A DNA stretch of 64,000 nucleotides from contig JAREWP010000075.1 in NCBI GenBank assembly GCA_029001845.1, forward strand, positions 158,679 through 222,678, given 5' to 3'. The first letter of the stretch is position 1; every line of letters starts with the position of its first letter. Made by a program: the position numbers and the translations under genes. Source of the DNA: Candidatus Magnetocorallium paracelense (GTDB lineage Bacteria > Nitrospirota > Thermodesulfovibrionia > Thermodesulfovibrionales > Magnetobacteriaceae). Under the pieces are notes generated by a model. The model had not been told where the DNA came from and searched no databases. It saw only the letters and a program-made list of their open reading frames with translations. Below are positions 47,939-57,713 of this stretch, in pieces.

Positions 47939-48973
47939 ATGGCTGAGGGTCAGGAAAGAACAGAACAAGCGACGCCGCGAAGGCGGGAGAAGGCCAGAGA
48001 TAAAGGCCAGGTCGCAAAGAGTAAGGAACTCACGTCAGTGGCCTCCTTGGGTGGAATCATGCTGGTTCTTATTTTTGGAGGCACTACTTTTGTTAAGAAT
48101 ACCGGTCAATTAATGGAAAAATTACTTCGTCTCGAATATGGACACGATTTTTTTTCGGCCTTCCGATTTGCTGCAACGGAGACTATACTTCTTTTGATTC
48201 CCTTTTTTATAGCAGCCGTATCCCTTGCCATTGCAGCCAATGTTGTGCAGGCAGGGTTTCTGATCAAGGCGCCGGAGGTGAATATCACAAGGATAAGCCC
48301 TCTTGGAGGCATAAAAAGGATATTTTCCATAAACGGACTGGTCGAGTTCCTAAAAAGTCTGGCCAAATTTGCGGTTCTCGGTTATCTCTGCTATTTTGTC
48401 ATCCGCAGGGATATCGATATTCTCCCCTCTCTTATGGATATGGATATTATCGATATCGCCAAAATGGCCGGAGATTTGATACTGGAGGCTATTTTGTATG
48501 GTTTTTTCTTCTTCTTTATTATTGCGGTGATAAGTTATTTTCTTGAAAAATGGCGTTTCGAGAAGTCTATCAGGATGAGTAAGGAAGAGATTAAAGAGGA
48601 ACGTAAGGAGACTGACGGAGATCCCCATGTGAAGTCCAGAATAAGGAGCATTCAAAGAGAGATGGCCAGAAAGCGCATGATGGAGGAAGTCCCAAAGGCC
48701 ACGGTAGTCATTACAAATCCTACTCATCTGGCCATTGCCCTTAAGTATAACGATAAAGAGATGTCCGCTCCAAAAGTCACGGCAAAGGGATCGGGACATG
48801 TGGCGTTAAAGATCAGGGAGATTGCAGAAGCGAACAGAGTGCCTATTGTAGAGGATAAACCTTTGGCAAGGATGCTTTTTAAGCTCGAACTGAACTCCAA
48901 TATTCCACAGGACCTCTATAAAGCAGTGGCGAAAATTCTGGCTTACATTTACAAACTTAAAGGAGCCGCATAA
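47939..48973 (+). CDS. flhB: flagellar export switch protein FlhB
   Basis: A 344-residue protein with four membrane helices and a cytoplasmic C-terminal domain that self-cleaves at NPTH (TVVITNPTHLAIALKY), the switch from rod/hook to filament export. The start GQERTEQATPRRREKARDKGQVAKS is typical. It ends exactly where flhA begins, with no gap between stop and start, suggesting strong coupling. It responds to FliK, encoded upstream. Confidence 0.96.
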   Translation: MAEGQERTEQATPRRREKARDKGQVAKSKELTSVASLGGIMLVLIFGGTTFVKNTGQLMEKLLRLEYGHDFFSAFRFAATETILLLIPFFIAAVSLAIAANVVQAGFLIKAPEVNITRISPLGGIKRIFSINGLVEFLKSLAKFAVLGYLCYFVIRRDIDILPSLMDMDIIDIAKMAGDLILEAILYGFFFFFIIAVISYFLEKWRFEKSIRMSKEEIKEERKETDGDPHVKSRIRSIQREMARKRMMEEVPKATVVITNPTHLAIALKYNDKEMSAPKVTAKGSGHVALKIREIAEANRVPIVEDKPLARMLFKLELNSNIPQDLYKAVAKILAYIYKLKGAA

Positions 48974-51013
48974 ATGCTGAAATACCTCAAATTTTTACAG
49001 GATAAGGCCGAGATATTCGTATCTATCGCCATGGTGGCCCTGTTGGGCGTTATGCTTATACCGATACCCTCTTTTTTCCTCGATATTCTGCTGTCTTTAT
49101 CCATAGCCATGGCCGTCGTGGTTTTGATTACCTCGATTTACACTCAAAAACCTTTGGATTTTTCGGTTTTTCCGTCACTCCTTCTGATGACGACGCTGTA
49201 CAGACTCTCACTGAATGTGGCCACTACAAAACTGATATTGTTAAAGGGCGGTGAGGGCGCTGATGCTGTAGGCAGTGTTATAGAGTCATTCGGCAGCTTT
49301 GTCATAGGCGGTAATTACACGGTTGGTTTTATTGTGTTTTTAATCCTTGTCGTAGTTAATTTCGTGGTTATTACCAAAGGTTCCGGCAGAATCGCCGAGG
49401 TTGCCGCCAGATTCACTTTGGACGCAATGCCTGGTAAGCAGATGGCTATAGACGCCGATCTGAACGCCGGTCTTATCGATGAAGCGGAGGCGAGAAAGAG
49501 ACGTGAGATGATCAGGCAGGAGTCGGATTTTTACGGAGCCATGGACGGCGCCAGCAAATTCGTCAGAGGAGACGCTATTGCAGGGCTTGTTATTACTGCG
49601 ATTAATCTTATCGCCGGTCTGATTATAGGTGTTACCGAACAGGGTTTAGAGATTGTGGAAGCAGCGAAAACATACAGTATTCTCACTATTGGAGACGGTC
49701 TTGTTTCCCAAATTCCGGCTTTGCTCATATCGACGGCATCGGGTATTATTGTCAGCAGAGCGGGAAAGGAGGGCGATATAGGTAAAGATATTTCCGATCA
49801 AATCATTCTTAACCCGAAATCGCTTTTTACGGCATCGGGCATACTCCTGGCCTTTGGTTTGGTGCCGGGACTGCCGCATATTCCCTTTTTGTTAATTGCA
49901 GCCTGCAGCGCAGGTCTTGCATATATGCTGTTACAAACCGAGAAGCAGGAGAGAGAGGAGAAGCTTGAAGATCAGCCTCCTCCTGCGGAGCCGCCTATCG
50001 AGTCATTTATCGATCTCGATCCTCTTACCCTTGAAATAGGTTACGGCCTGATTCCGCTTGTAGAGGAGCAGCAGGGAGAGCTTCTTGCCAAAATAAAGGC
50101 GATGAGGAGACAACTGGCAAAGGAAATAGGTTTTGTTGTTCCTCCAATACATATAAGGGATAACCTTCAGTTAAGACCACATGAATACAGCTTTCTTTTA
50201 AGGGGGATAGAGGTAGCCAAAAATGAGGTAATGATGGGATATTGGCTAGCCGTCGCTTCCGAGGGGGTAGAGGCAATCGACGGTATCCCGGCCAAGGAAC
50301 CGGCATTCGGGCTTCCGGCGTTGTGGATAGAGGAGAATATGGCTGAAAAGGCTCAATTGGCGGGATATATGGTCGTAGATCCGGCAACTGTTGTCGCCAC
50401 TCACCTGACTGAACTTGTAAGAAGAAACGGCTGGGAACTTCTCACCAGAAACGAAGTACAGAATATTCTCGACAATGTATCGAGGACTTATCCTAAGCTT
50501 GTAGATGAGCTTGTGCCTACTCATATGACTCTGGGAAATATACAAAGGGTGCTGCAAAACCTGTTAAAAGAGAGGGTCCCCATAAACGATATTATTTCGA
50601 TTCTGGAAACCCTCTTAGACTATGCCCCCGGTACAAAGGATTTGGATATACTCTCTGAATATGCAAGACAGGCATTATCCAGACAGATTTCAAAACAGTA
50701 TATGACTCAGGAAGGCAGTATTCCTGTGCTGACTCTGGACCCGAGATTCGAAACAAATCTATATAACACTGTAACGACAGGTAAAACAGTAAGCCCCGAA
50801 ATAATTAACAAACTGATAAAAGGCATTGAAGGGATTATGGAAAAACATAAGTCAGTCGGGATTCAACCCATCATCCTCTGTTCAGCCAATATCAGGAGAT
50901 ATGTAAAGAAATTGATGATGAAATTTCTTCCATCGCTTGTTGTTTTATCCAATGCCGAAATAGCCGACACAGTGAGACTCTATACGATCGGAATGGTAAG
51001 GTATGAAGATTAA
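48974..51013 (+). CDS. flhA: flagellar export protein FlhA
   Basis: A 679-residue export component with an N-terminal part of eight membrane helices (FSVFPSLLLMTTLYRLSLNVATTK; FHIPEP-type region with VVITKGSGRIAEVAARFTLDAMPGKQMAIDADLNAG) and a C-terminal cytoplasmic domain that forms a nonameric ring for chaperone and substrate docking. It is the main ion-driven component of the export gate. It abuts flhB and overlaps flhF by 11 nt. Confidence 0.97.
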   Translation: MLKYLKFLQDKAEIFVSIAMVALLGVMLIPIPSFFLDILLSLSIAMAVVVLITSIYTQKPLDFSVFPSLLLMTTLYRLSLNVATTKLILLKGGEGADAVGSVIESFGSFVIGGNYTVGFIVFLILVVVNFVVITKGSGRIAEVAARFTLDAMPGKQMAIDADLNAGLIDEAEARKRREMIRQESDFYGAMDGASKFVRGDAIAGLVITAINLIAGLIIGVTEQGLEIVEAAKTYSILTIGDGLVSQIPALLISTASGIIVSRAGKEGDIGKDISDQIILNPKSLFTASGILLAFGLVPGLPHIPFLLIAACSAGLAYMLLQTEKQEREEKLEDQPPPAEPPIESFIDLDPLTLEIGYGLIPLVEEQQGELLAKIKAMRRQLAKEIGFVVPPIHIRDNLQLRPHEYSFLLRGIEVAKNEVMMGYWLAVASEGVEAIDGIPAKEPAFGLPALWIEENMAEKAQLAGYMVVDPATVVATHLTELVRRNGWELLTRNEVQNILDNVSRTYPKLVDELVPTHMTLGNIQRVLQNLLKERVPINDIISILETLLDYAPGTKDLDILSEYARQALSRQISKQYMTQEGSIPVLTLDPRFETNLYNTVTTGKTVSPEIINKLIKGIEGIMEKHKSVGIQPIILCSANIRRYVKKLMMKFLPSLVVLSNAEIADTVRLYTIGMVRYED

Positions 51014-52178
51014 AAAGTTTAAGGCAAAGAACTTTACCGAGGCTCTGAAACTTGTGAAAAAAGAATTGAGCGATGATGCGGTTATCCTGTCGACTGAGGA
51101 AAAAAAAGGAGTCAGACCTTTTGTGGAGGTCACTGCCGCCGTTGACTACGATGTGGAAAAGGCGTCGAAACCGAAAGGTCAGGCTGCGTTAAATGAAAAT
51201 AAACAATCACTACCCCCTGTTCCTGATTCCGATGTTGCGGCTCCAAATCATGAAGCTCAAATCAAGTACCTGAAATCGGAGATATCTAATATTAAGTCGG
51301 AAATGAGTACGCCTCCTTCAAACGATGTCAGGGATTTGATTATAAGACTTACCGAAGATATAAAGGACGAAGTAGAAGGGCTGCGAGACACTATCCTGGA
51401 TATGAAGAGTGTGGGGTATGAGATGAGTATGGTCCCAAAGAAAAAGATGATACTCCATTTTCTTAAAGAGAGGATGATAAGAGAGGAGTTCGCACTTCTT
51501 TTATGCGAAAAAGCGAAGGATATCGACGAGATTCCCTCCCTGATCGTATCGGATATTAAAATAAGGGATCCCCTGTCCGGCAGAAAAGCCATTATGTTGA
51601 TAGGGTCCACAGGTGTGGGGAAGACGACAACTGTCGCCAAACTTGCAGGGCACGCCATTAAGGAAGGAAAGAAAGCGGCTATCATCAATCTCGATACGTA
51701 CAGAATCGGAGCTGTCGAGCAGGCCAGGATCTATTCGAGGATTATGGGCATTCCTCTTGCCAATGCCTCTAACAATGCCGAACTGAAAAGCAGTCTTGCA
51801 AGATTCTCGGAAACGAGGGATATTGTGTTTATAGACACTACCGGGAGAAATCCTATGGATACCGAGTATATCGAAAGTCTTTCCGAGCTGGATTACAGCG
51901 AAATTCCGATCGAAATGCACCTTTTGGTCAATGCCAACTGCGACGACGGTTTTATGACGGAGGCTTATAAAAATTACAGAAAGCTCCCTATAAACTATCT
52001 CGGTTTCACCAAGATAGACGAGGCGATAAAGTACGGTTCCCTGTACAACCTGTTGCTGACATATCGCAAGCCCATCGCTTACCTGACTACAGGGCAGAAA
52101 GTTCCTAACGACATTGAATTTGCTACTGTAGAGAGAATCGCAAACCTGATACTTAAAAAGGAGTGTTTTAAATGCTGA
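51003..52178 (+). CDS. flhF: SRP-like GTPase FlhF
   Basis: A 391-residue signal-recognition-type GTPase that sets the place of the flagellum. The start KIKKFKAKNFTEALKLVKKELSDDAVIL is the FlhF signature; the P-loop GSTGVGKTTT is near residue 200, with DTTGRNPMD as G3 and LGFTKIDEA as G4-like. The B and N domains precede it. It overlaps flhA by 11 nt and flhG by 7 nt. FlhF and FlhG together control flagellar number and polar placement. Confidence 0.96.
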   Translation: MKIKKFKAKNFTEALKLVKKELSDDAVILSTEEKKGVRPFVEVTAAVDYDVEKASKPKGQAALNENKQSLPPVPDSDVAAPNHEAQIKYLKSEISNIKSEMSTPPSNDVRDLIIRLTEDIKDEVEGLRDTILDMKSVGYEMSMVPKKKMILHFLKERMIREEFALLLCEKAKDIDEIPSLIVSDIKIRDPLSGRKAIMLIGSTGVGKTTTVAKLAGHAIKEGKKAAIINLDTYRIGAVEQARIYSRIMGIPLANASNNAELKSSLARFSETRDIVFIDTTGRNPMDTEYIESLSELDYSEIPIEMHLLVNANCDDGFMTEAYKNYRKLPINYLGFTKIDEAIKYGSLYNLLLTYRKPIAYLTTGQKVPNDIEFATVERIANLILKKECFKC

Positions 52179-53017
52179 ATGACGACCGTGGAAAGAGCAG
52201 ACAGATCAAAACAATCACCGTGGCGAGCGGTAAGGGAGGCGTTGGTAAAACAAACATGGTGGCGAATCTCGCAATAGCTATGAAAAAACAGGGTAAAGAG
52301 GTTATGATATTCGACGCCGATCTCGGGTTGAGCAATATAGACATACTGCTCCAACTGACGCCTAAGCATAATATTGAGAGTGTTTTAAAGGGAGAGCTTA
52401 CTTTGGACGATGTGCTTGTGGAAGGCCCTTACGGGATTAAAATTTTGCCGGCCTCTTCGGGAGTGCAGGAACTTACCGCGCTTGACGAATTTCAGAGACT
52501 CAGATTAATAGAGGCATTCGAATCTTTTCAGGGCGTTGTGGATGTGCTTTTAATCGATACTGCGGCAGGTATTTCCGAAAATGTCGCTTTTTTTTGTATT
52601 GCTGCTCAAGAGATTGTTATAATAACTACTCCCGAACCGACTTCTCTTACCGATGCATATGCATTGATAAAGGTATTGTTTACAAGATATCAGGAGAAGC
52701 AATTCAGGATTCTTGTCAATTCGGCGAGGAGCAGTAAAGATGCATTGGAGGTATTCAGGAAATTGTCTCTTGCAGCCGAAAATTTTTTAAATATATCTCT
52801 TGACTATATCGGCTATATTCCTTACGATGAGTCAGTGCCCGTATCCGTGAGGAAGCAGAAAGCATTTATCGATCTCTATCCCGGATGTGAAGCTGCAAAG
52901 ATGGTTACGGAAACGGCAAAGAAGCTCTCAGTCAGGGCGAATACGGATATCAAAGGCTCTTTACAGTTTTTTATTGGTAATCTTTTATCAGCTTCAACAG
53001 TCGACGCGTTGGAATAG
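52172..53017 (+). CDS. flhG: MinD-like ATPase FlhG (FleN)
   Basis: A 281-residue MinD/ParA-type ATPase. The deviant Walker A is SGKGGVGKT (near residue 18-26), followed by DADLGLSNIDILL, LIDTAAGIS and a C-terminal membrane-targeting region. FlhG limits flagellar number and stimulates FlhF. The N-terminus before the P-loop is short (MLNDDRGKSRQIK) and I do not see the DQAxxLR motif that activates FlhF in many homologues. It overlaps flhF by 7 nt and precedes fliA by 9 nt. Confidence 0.93.
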   Translation: MLNDDRGKSRQIKTITVASGKGGVGKTNMVANLAIAMKKQGKEVMIFDADLGLSNIDILLQLTPKHNIESVLKGELTLDDVLVEGPYGIKILPASSGVQELTALDEFQRLRLIEAFESFQGVVDVLLIDTAAGISENVAFFCIAAQEIVIITTPEPTSLTDAYALIKVLFTRYQEKQFRILVNSARSSKDALEVFRKLSLAAENFLNISLDYIGYIPYDESVPVSVRKQKAFIDLYPGCEAAKMVTETAKKLSVRANTDIKGSLQFFIGNLLSASTVDALE

Positions 53018-53026
53018 GTTGTTACA

Positions 53027-53788
53027 ATGAGTGATTATTCGGGATATAAACAACAAATGACCGATGAGGAGAAGGAAAATACAATTAAAGAGTTCCTTCC
53101 CTATATTAAGTATACGGCATACAGACTGTCGAACAGACTGCCGAGACAACTGACTATAGACGATCTGGTGAGCGTCGGAATTATGGGACTTCTGGATGCC
53201 ATGGGAAACTATGAGGCAGGACGGGGGGCGAAATTAAAAACTTACGCCGAATTCAGGATTAAGGGCGCCATGCTTGACGAGTTGAGGGCCTTCGATCCGC
53301 TTCCAAGAGCGTTAAAGGAAAAGGTAAATGAAATTAAAAAAATTTATGTTCAACTTGAGAGCAGCCTTGGAAGGGTTCCTGAAGACGAAGAAGTGGCCGG
53401 CGCTCTGAATATTTCTCTCCAGGAATATTTCAAAATACTTCAAAGCGCTGACGGAGCCATTGTCCTGCGGTTTGAGGACTTCGGGCAGAATATGCAGGAA
53501 GGTGATAATATAAACATTCTCGAAAGCATTCCCGATAAATCCGCAAAGGACCCTCTCAAACAACTGGAAGAGACCTCTATGAAAGAAACGCTTGCCAAAT
53601 TAATAGACGAACTTCCTGATAAGGAGAAACTGATTCTCTCTTTATATTACTGGGAGGAGATGACAATGAAGGAAATTGGCAAGGTCATGAATATTACGGA
53701 AGGAAGGGTGTGCCAACTCCACAGCCAGGCGACACTCAGGCTGAAAGGCAAGCTGACAGAAGTCGAGAGAGAAACTTTTAACAGATAA
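53027..53788 (+). CDS. fliA: sigma-28 factor FliA (WhiG family)
   Basis: A 253-residue sigma factor with region 2 (YIKYTAYRLSNRLPRQLTIDDLVSVGIMGLLDAM, RGAKLKTYAEFRIKGAMLDEL), region 3 and region 4 (LIDELPDKEKLILSLYYWEEMTMKEIGKVMNITEGRVCQL). Length and region spacing fit FliA/WhiG rather than housekeeping sigma-70. It would transcribe late flagellar and chemotaxis genes; FlgM, its anti-sigma factor, is not in the window. It closes the flagellar operon, followed by a 227-nt AT-rich gap. Confidence 0.95.
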   Translation: MSDYSGYKQQMTDEEKENTIKEFLPYIKYTAYRLSNRLPRQLTIDDLVSVGIMGLLDAMGNYEAGRGAKLKTYAEFRIKGAMLDELRAFDPLPRALKEKVNEIKKIYVQLESSLGRVPEDEEVAGALNISLQEYFKILQSADGAIVLRFEDFGQNMQEGDNINILESIPDKSAKDPLKQLEETSMKETLAKLIDELPDKEKLILSLYYWEEMTMKEIGKVMNITEGRVCQLHSQATLRLKGKLTEVERETFNR

Positions 53789-54015
53789 CAACCTTTACCC
53801 GTCTTTCTTTACAAAACATATCTCTTAATATTAAAATTTAAATCTAAGGCATGACAAAGAATTTTTTTTAAGTCTCCTTTTCCTTAATTATTTAAGCAGA
53901 AAAAGAGCAAAGAAAAGAGTTACTGTCTGAGGTTTTTAATTTAGAAGCTCTTAGATGACTGTTACATGTTTTATTTATTGAATTTACTACAGCATAACAG
54001 CGAGAGTTATTTTAA

Positions 54016-55926
54016 ATGAATATAAAGAGTATCAGAAAATATGTCGCTATGCTCGAATCGGGAGATTCTTCGGCCAGAATCAATGCTGCGCAAACTCTTG
54101 CCGGAGGAGACGAGAGAGTGGTGTATCCGCTTATTAAGGCCCTGTTTGATGAAAGCCCTGCCGTTCAGGAGACAGCTATGCAGTCACTTATAACGATAGG
54201 CGGAGAGGTGACGGCATATATGACGATTCCTGTCTTAAGAAAGGAAGCGGCTCAAAGAAACGCTGCTATCGTGATTCTAAGAGAAATCGGCTCTCTGTCA
54301 GTTCCTCTTCTATATGACCTTCTCGGAGACAGAGATGACGATATGAAAAAGTTCGCTATCGATTTGATGGGGGAAATCAGGGAAGGAGTGGATGCAGGCA
54401 GATTATTACCGATGTTGAAAGACGGAAACGCCAATGTCAGGGCCGCATCGGCAAAGGCATTGGGTCTTTTAAAAAGTGAAGAGAGTATTGAGTATCTTGA
54501 AAAAGCTCTTGCAGACGATGAGTGGGTGTCCTTTTCCGCACTTGAGGCATTGGGGGAACTTAAGAGCAGTAGTGCTGTAAAGAGTATTTCAGAATTACTC
54601 TATTCCGATTCTGAGACTCTGAAGTTCGCTTCGATCGAGACTTTGGGCAGAATTCCCTCGAGAGAGTCGAAGGAGGCATTGGTAAATTATATTAAGCGTA
54701 CTGACGATTTTACAAAAACAATTGCTGTTAAGAGCCTGATAAACCTTGGCATAGAACCTGATATGGAGTATATTTCCCGGGATATAACGGCACTCCTTGA
54801 CAGTGACGACTGGGATGACCGTTTACCGGCAATCGAAGGTATAAAGGTATTAAAAGAAAAAAAAGGATTATATAAAATGCTCGATATCGCCGGTTCCATG
54901 GATTCTTCCGAGCCGGAGGACGAGGAAAAGATAGATATCCTTTTTAATGCGATACTTGATATTGCAGACTGTTCTTCACTGTTGGTTTTGTTGAGGGAGT
55001 CGAATCTCAAATTTCGTGCAAAAGCCTTTCTTGTCAAAATATTGGGCCAGCTGAATTGTCAGGAAGCGATCAACGATTTGATAGGACTTCTAAGGGGTTC
55101 TTTCAGAGATATCCGGAGAGGCGCCGCCTCGGCGCTTGTAGAGATAGCAGGGACAGCAGGGGAAGAGAGAGAGCCTGATGGAGATGAGGACAACGAAATA
55201 GCTTTAAGGGCCAGAAAAGAATATCTGTACCTTCAGCTGATCGAGGCTCTGAACGACGAAGACGGCCACATCAGAGAGCAGGTTGTGTACGCACTGGGGA
55301 GACTCAAAGACCAGAGAGCTTTCGATGCGTTAATAAGGGCATTAAAAAAAGAGAAGTATGAAAGTGTTGTAGAGGAATTTGTCAAGTCTTTGCTTGCTAT
55401 CGATTCAAAGAGGTTTTTGGAATCGATGGTTGAATTCGGCGAGAAGATAAAAGGATATGTAGCAAAATACTCTGACGATCCCGATGTCATTTTGGACCTC
55501 TCTCATGACGAATCTTCCGATGTAATGGTCATTGCCGTTTCCCGACTCGGTTCTATGATGACAGAGGAGTCAGAGAAGCGTCTTAGTGAAGTAATCGGGC
55601 ACTCCGACCATGAAGTCAGAAAGGTCGCGGTTATGAGTATAGAGGAGTCCGGCAGATTTTCGAAGTCCCTTCTTCAGGCGTTAAACGATATGGATATGTG
55701 GGTGCGGTTTTATGCCGTCAGAGCGATCGCCGCTACGGGCGGAGAGGAGTATGTGAATGTTTTAACTCCGCTGTTGCACGATAAGGAGATACCGGTTGTC
55801 CTGAATACAATTGACGTTCTTTTCGGATTAGGGGGCCCCGAGGTATATGATGCTCTGTATTCCATAAAAGAGCACCCCGATGAGAGTGTGAGAGAGAAGG
55901 TGGAGGAGGTTTTGAACTTTTTATAA
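54016..55926 (+). CDS. HEAT-repeat (PBS lyase-type) protein
   Basis: A 636-residue protein made almost entirely of HEAT-like repeats (about 14-16 units of roughly 31 residues, such as ALADDEWVSFSALEALGELKSSSAVKSI). It has no signal peptide and no membrane helix. Such proteins act as scaffolds for protein-protein contacts. Its place between fliA and the cheR of cluster 2 suggests a role in motility or chemotaxis, but I know of no named flagellar protein of this type. No strong ribosome-binding site precedes the ATG. Confidence 0.85.
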   Translation: MNIKSIRKYVAMLESGDSSARINAAQTLAGGDERVVYPLIKALFDESPAVQETAMQSLITIGGEVTAYMTIPVLRKEAAQRNAAIVILREIGSLSVPLLYDLLGDRDDDMKKFAIDLMGEIREGVDAGRLLPMLKDGNANVRAASAKALGLLKSEESIEYLEKALADDEWVSFSALEALGELKSSSAVKSISELLYSDSETLKFASIETLGRIPSRESKEALVNYIKRTDDFTKTIAVKSLINLGIEPDMEYISRDITALLDSDDWDDRLPAIEGIKVLKEKKGLYKMLDIAGSMDSSEPEDEEKIDILFNAILDIADCSSLLVLLRESNLKFRAKAFLVKILGQLNCQEAINDLIGLLRGSFRDIRRGAASALVEIAGTAGEEREPDGDEDNEIALRARKEYLYLQLIEALNDEDGHIREQVVYALGRLKDQRAFDALIRALKKEKYESVVEEFVKSLLAIDSKRFLESMVEFGEKIKGYVAKYSDDPDVILDLSHDESSDVMVIAVSRLGSMMTEESEKRLSEVIGHSDHEVRKVAVMSIEESGRFSKSLLQALNDMDMWVRFYAVRAIAATGGEEYVNVLTPLLHDKEIPVVLNTIDVLFGLGGPEVYDALYSIKEHPDESVREKVEEVLNFL

Positions 55927-56012
55927 ATGGGGAAATTGGGGATTGATGGATTTAATATAAGTTTTATGTACAAAGGCGCGACATTTTAAACTTGCGCCTT
56001 ATGCCTTAAATA

Positions 56013-56834
56013 ATGATTACGCTAAAGGATAATACATTTAAGCAACTGAGGGATTTTATTTATGAAAAGAGCGGTATCTATATCTCCGATACAAAGAAGT
56101 ATTTTATTGAAAACAGGTTGGGTAAAAGGCTGGAGGAGAGGAAGGTAGGCAGTTTCGAGGATTACCTCTATCTGCTCAAATACGATACCGGGAATGTGGA
56201 ACTTAATGTCCTGTTTGATAAAATCACGACTAACGAGACTTTTTTTTTCAGGGAAGTAAAGCAACTCGATGTCTTTGTCAAAGATATCGTGCCAATGATT
56301 TTAAAGGATAAGAAATCACCAAAACTCAGGATATGGTCAGCAGCCTGTTCTACCGGAGAAGAGCCTTACACACTGGCCATGATGTTAATGGAAAGTCCTT
56401 CATTAAAGGGCGCTGCTTTTGAAATTTTCTCTACAGATATCAGCGAATCGGTAATTAAATCGGCAAAGGCTGCATCGTACGGGCAATACTCTGTCAGAAA
56501 CGTGCCTGAATCCTATAAAAAAAAATATTTCAAGGCTAACAGTAGCAGCGAATTTCTTCTCAGTCCTCTTGTTAAGTCTAAAATTAAGTTTATGGTTCTC
56601 AACTTTATGGATGACAGGAAGATGAAAGCCATGCGCGATATGGATGTCATTTTTTGCAGAAATGTCCTGATCTATTTTGATAACAAGGCAAAGCTGAAAG
56701 TGGTTACAGGGCTTTATGAATCCTTAAAGCCCGGCGGTTATCTTTTTATAGGTATGGCCGAGAGTCTCCATAACACAACAAAGGCATTCAGGCCGAATAT
56801 TATAAACAAGACGCTTGTTTATCAGAAAGCGTAA
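56013..56834 (+). CDS. cheR: chemotaxis protein methyltransferase CheR (cluster 2)
   Basis: A 273-residue CheR. The N-terminal helical domain (1-75) is followed by KITTNETFFFRE, SAM-binding WSAACSTGEEPYTLAM, STDISESVIKSAK and VIFCRNVLIYFD. It matches the canonical flagellar CheR more closely than the cluster 1 copy. CheB, its counterpart, is encoded 5 kb downstream. It opens chemosensory cluster 2, together with two CheY genes in the same direction. Confidence 0.95.
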   Translation: MITLKDNTFKQLRDFIYEKSGIYISDTKKYFIENRLGKRLEERKVGSFEDYLYLLKYDTGNVELNVLFDKITTNETFFFREVKQLDVFVKDIVPMILKDKKSPKLRIWSAACSTGEEPYTLAMMLMESPSLKGAAFEIFSTDISESVIKSAKAASYGQYSVRNVPESYKKKYFKANSSSEFLLSPLVKSKIKFMVLNFMDDRKMKAMRDMDVIFCRNVLIYFDNKAKLKVVTGLYESLKPGGYLFIGMAESLHNTTKAFRPNIINKTLVYQKA

Positions 56835-56876
56835 GTTGTCTTAATGGTGTTTCCTGCAAAATATAGAGGTGTGTGA

Positions 56877-57266
56877 ATGATGAAGATTATGGTCGTAGAT
56901 GACGACAGCACCACCAGAAAAATATTAGGGCTTTATTTAAAGGGAAAGGGCTATAATACTGTTTTCGCGGAAAACGGACTGGATGCCATAGAGAAGCTGG
57001 CTGTAGAAGATGTAAATTTAATTTTGACAGATCTCAATATGCCTTATATGGACGGGCTGGAACTTATTAAGAACTTAAAATCCAATGAATCGCTCAAACA
57101 GATACCCATACTGATGGTTACTACTGAAGACGATGATGTAGAGAGGGAAAAGGCGTTTCAGGCAGGGGCGGACGGTTATCTTGTAAAGCCGGTCACTGCC
57201 GAAGTTGTCACTAAAAATATAAAAATGATTTTAAAAAAGATATTTAACTCCGGAGGTGATTTATAA
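56877..57266 (+). CDS. CheY-like response regulator
   Basis: A 129-residue receiver domain: acidic cluster VVDDDS, phospho-acceptor Asp52 ([12 protein letters not shown]), Thr/Ser in LMVTTED and Lys in LVKPVTAE. All catalytic residues are intact. The start is one of two adjacent Met codons. The stop TAA shares its last base with the next cheY start (1-nt overlap), so the two regulators are made together. Confidence 0.92.
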   Translation: MMKIMVVDDDSTTRKILGLYLKGKGYNTVFAENGLDAIEKLAVEDVNLILTDLNMPYMDGLELIKNLKSNESLKQIPILMVTTEDDDVEREKAFQAGADGYLVKPVTAEVVTKNIKMILKKIFNSGGDL

Positions 57267-57655
57267 TGGCAGGTTACGACACAAACATGAAGATCCTTGT
57301 TGTAGACGATTTTTCAACTATGAGGAGGATTGTTAAAAACATCTTAAAGCAGCTTAACTTCACCAATATCAACGAGGCTGAAGACGGAGCAAAGGCCTTT
57401 GAAAAGCTTTTGCTCGAAAAGTACGATTTTGTGGTCACTGACTGGAATATGCCCAATGTTACGGGGCTTGAGTTGTTAAAAAAGATCAGGGCCGACGAGA
57501 AGCTGAAGCATCTTCCCGTTCTTATGGTTACGGCGGAGGCAGAGAAAGAGCAGATCATCGAGGCGATAAAATCAGGAGTAAACAACTATGTTGTCAAACC
57601 CTTTACCGCAGATACGATGAAAGAAAAGATCGAGAAGATTTTCGAGAAGAAGTAA
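57266..57655 (+). CDS. cheY: chemotaxis response regulator CheY (flagellar type)
   Basis: A 129-residue receiver with the motif [19 protein letters not shown], the classical signature of the CheY that binds FliM. Phospho-acceptor Asp59 lies in [12 protein letters not shown], and the T and K residues are in LMVTAEA and NYVVKPFTA. It is the best candidate for the motor-binding CheY of this organism. Its phosphatase is probably the CheZ domain encoded immediately downstream. AACTCCGGAGGTGA precedes the start. Confidence 0.95.
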   Translation: MAGYDTNMKILVVDDFSTMRRIVKNILKQLNFTNINEAEDGAKAFEKLLLEKYDFVVTDWNMPNVTGLELLKKIRADEKLKHLPVLMVTAEAEKEQIIEAIKSGVNNYVVKPFTADTMKEKIEKIFEKK

Positions 57656-57713
57656 GCGTTACTCTATCCAATAACACGGTGTAATAGGTCTGTCGTGTTG
57701 AAAAGAGGATGAA

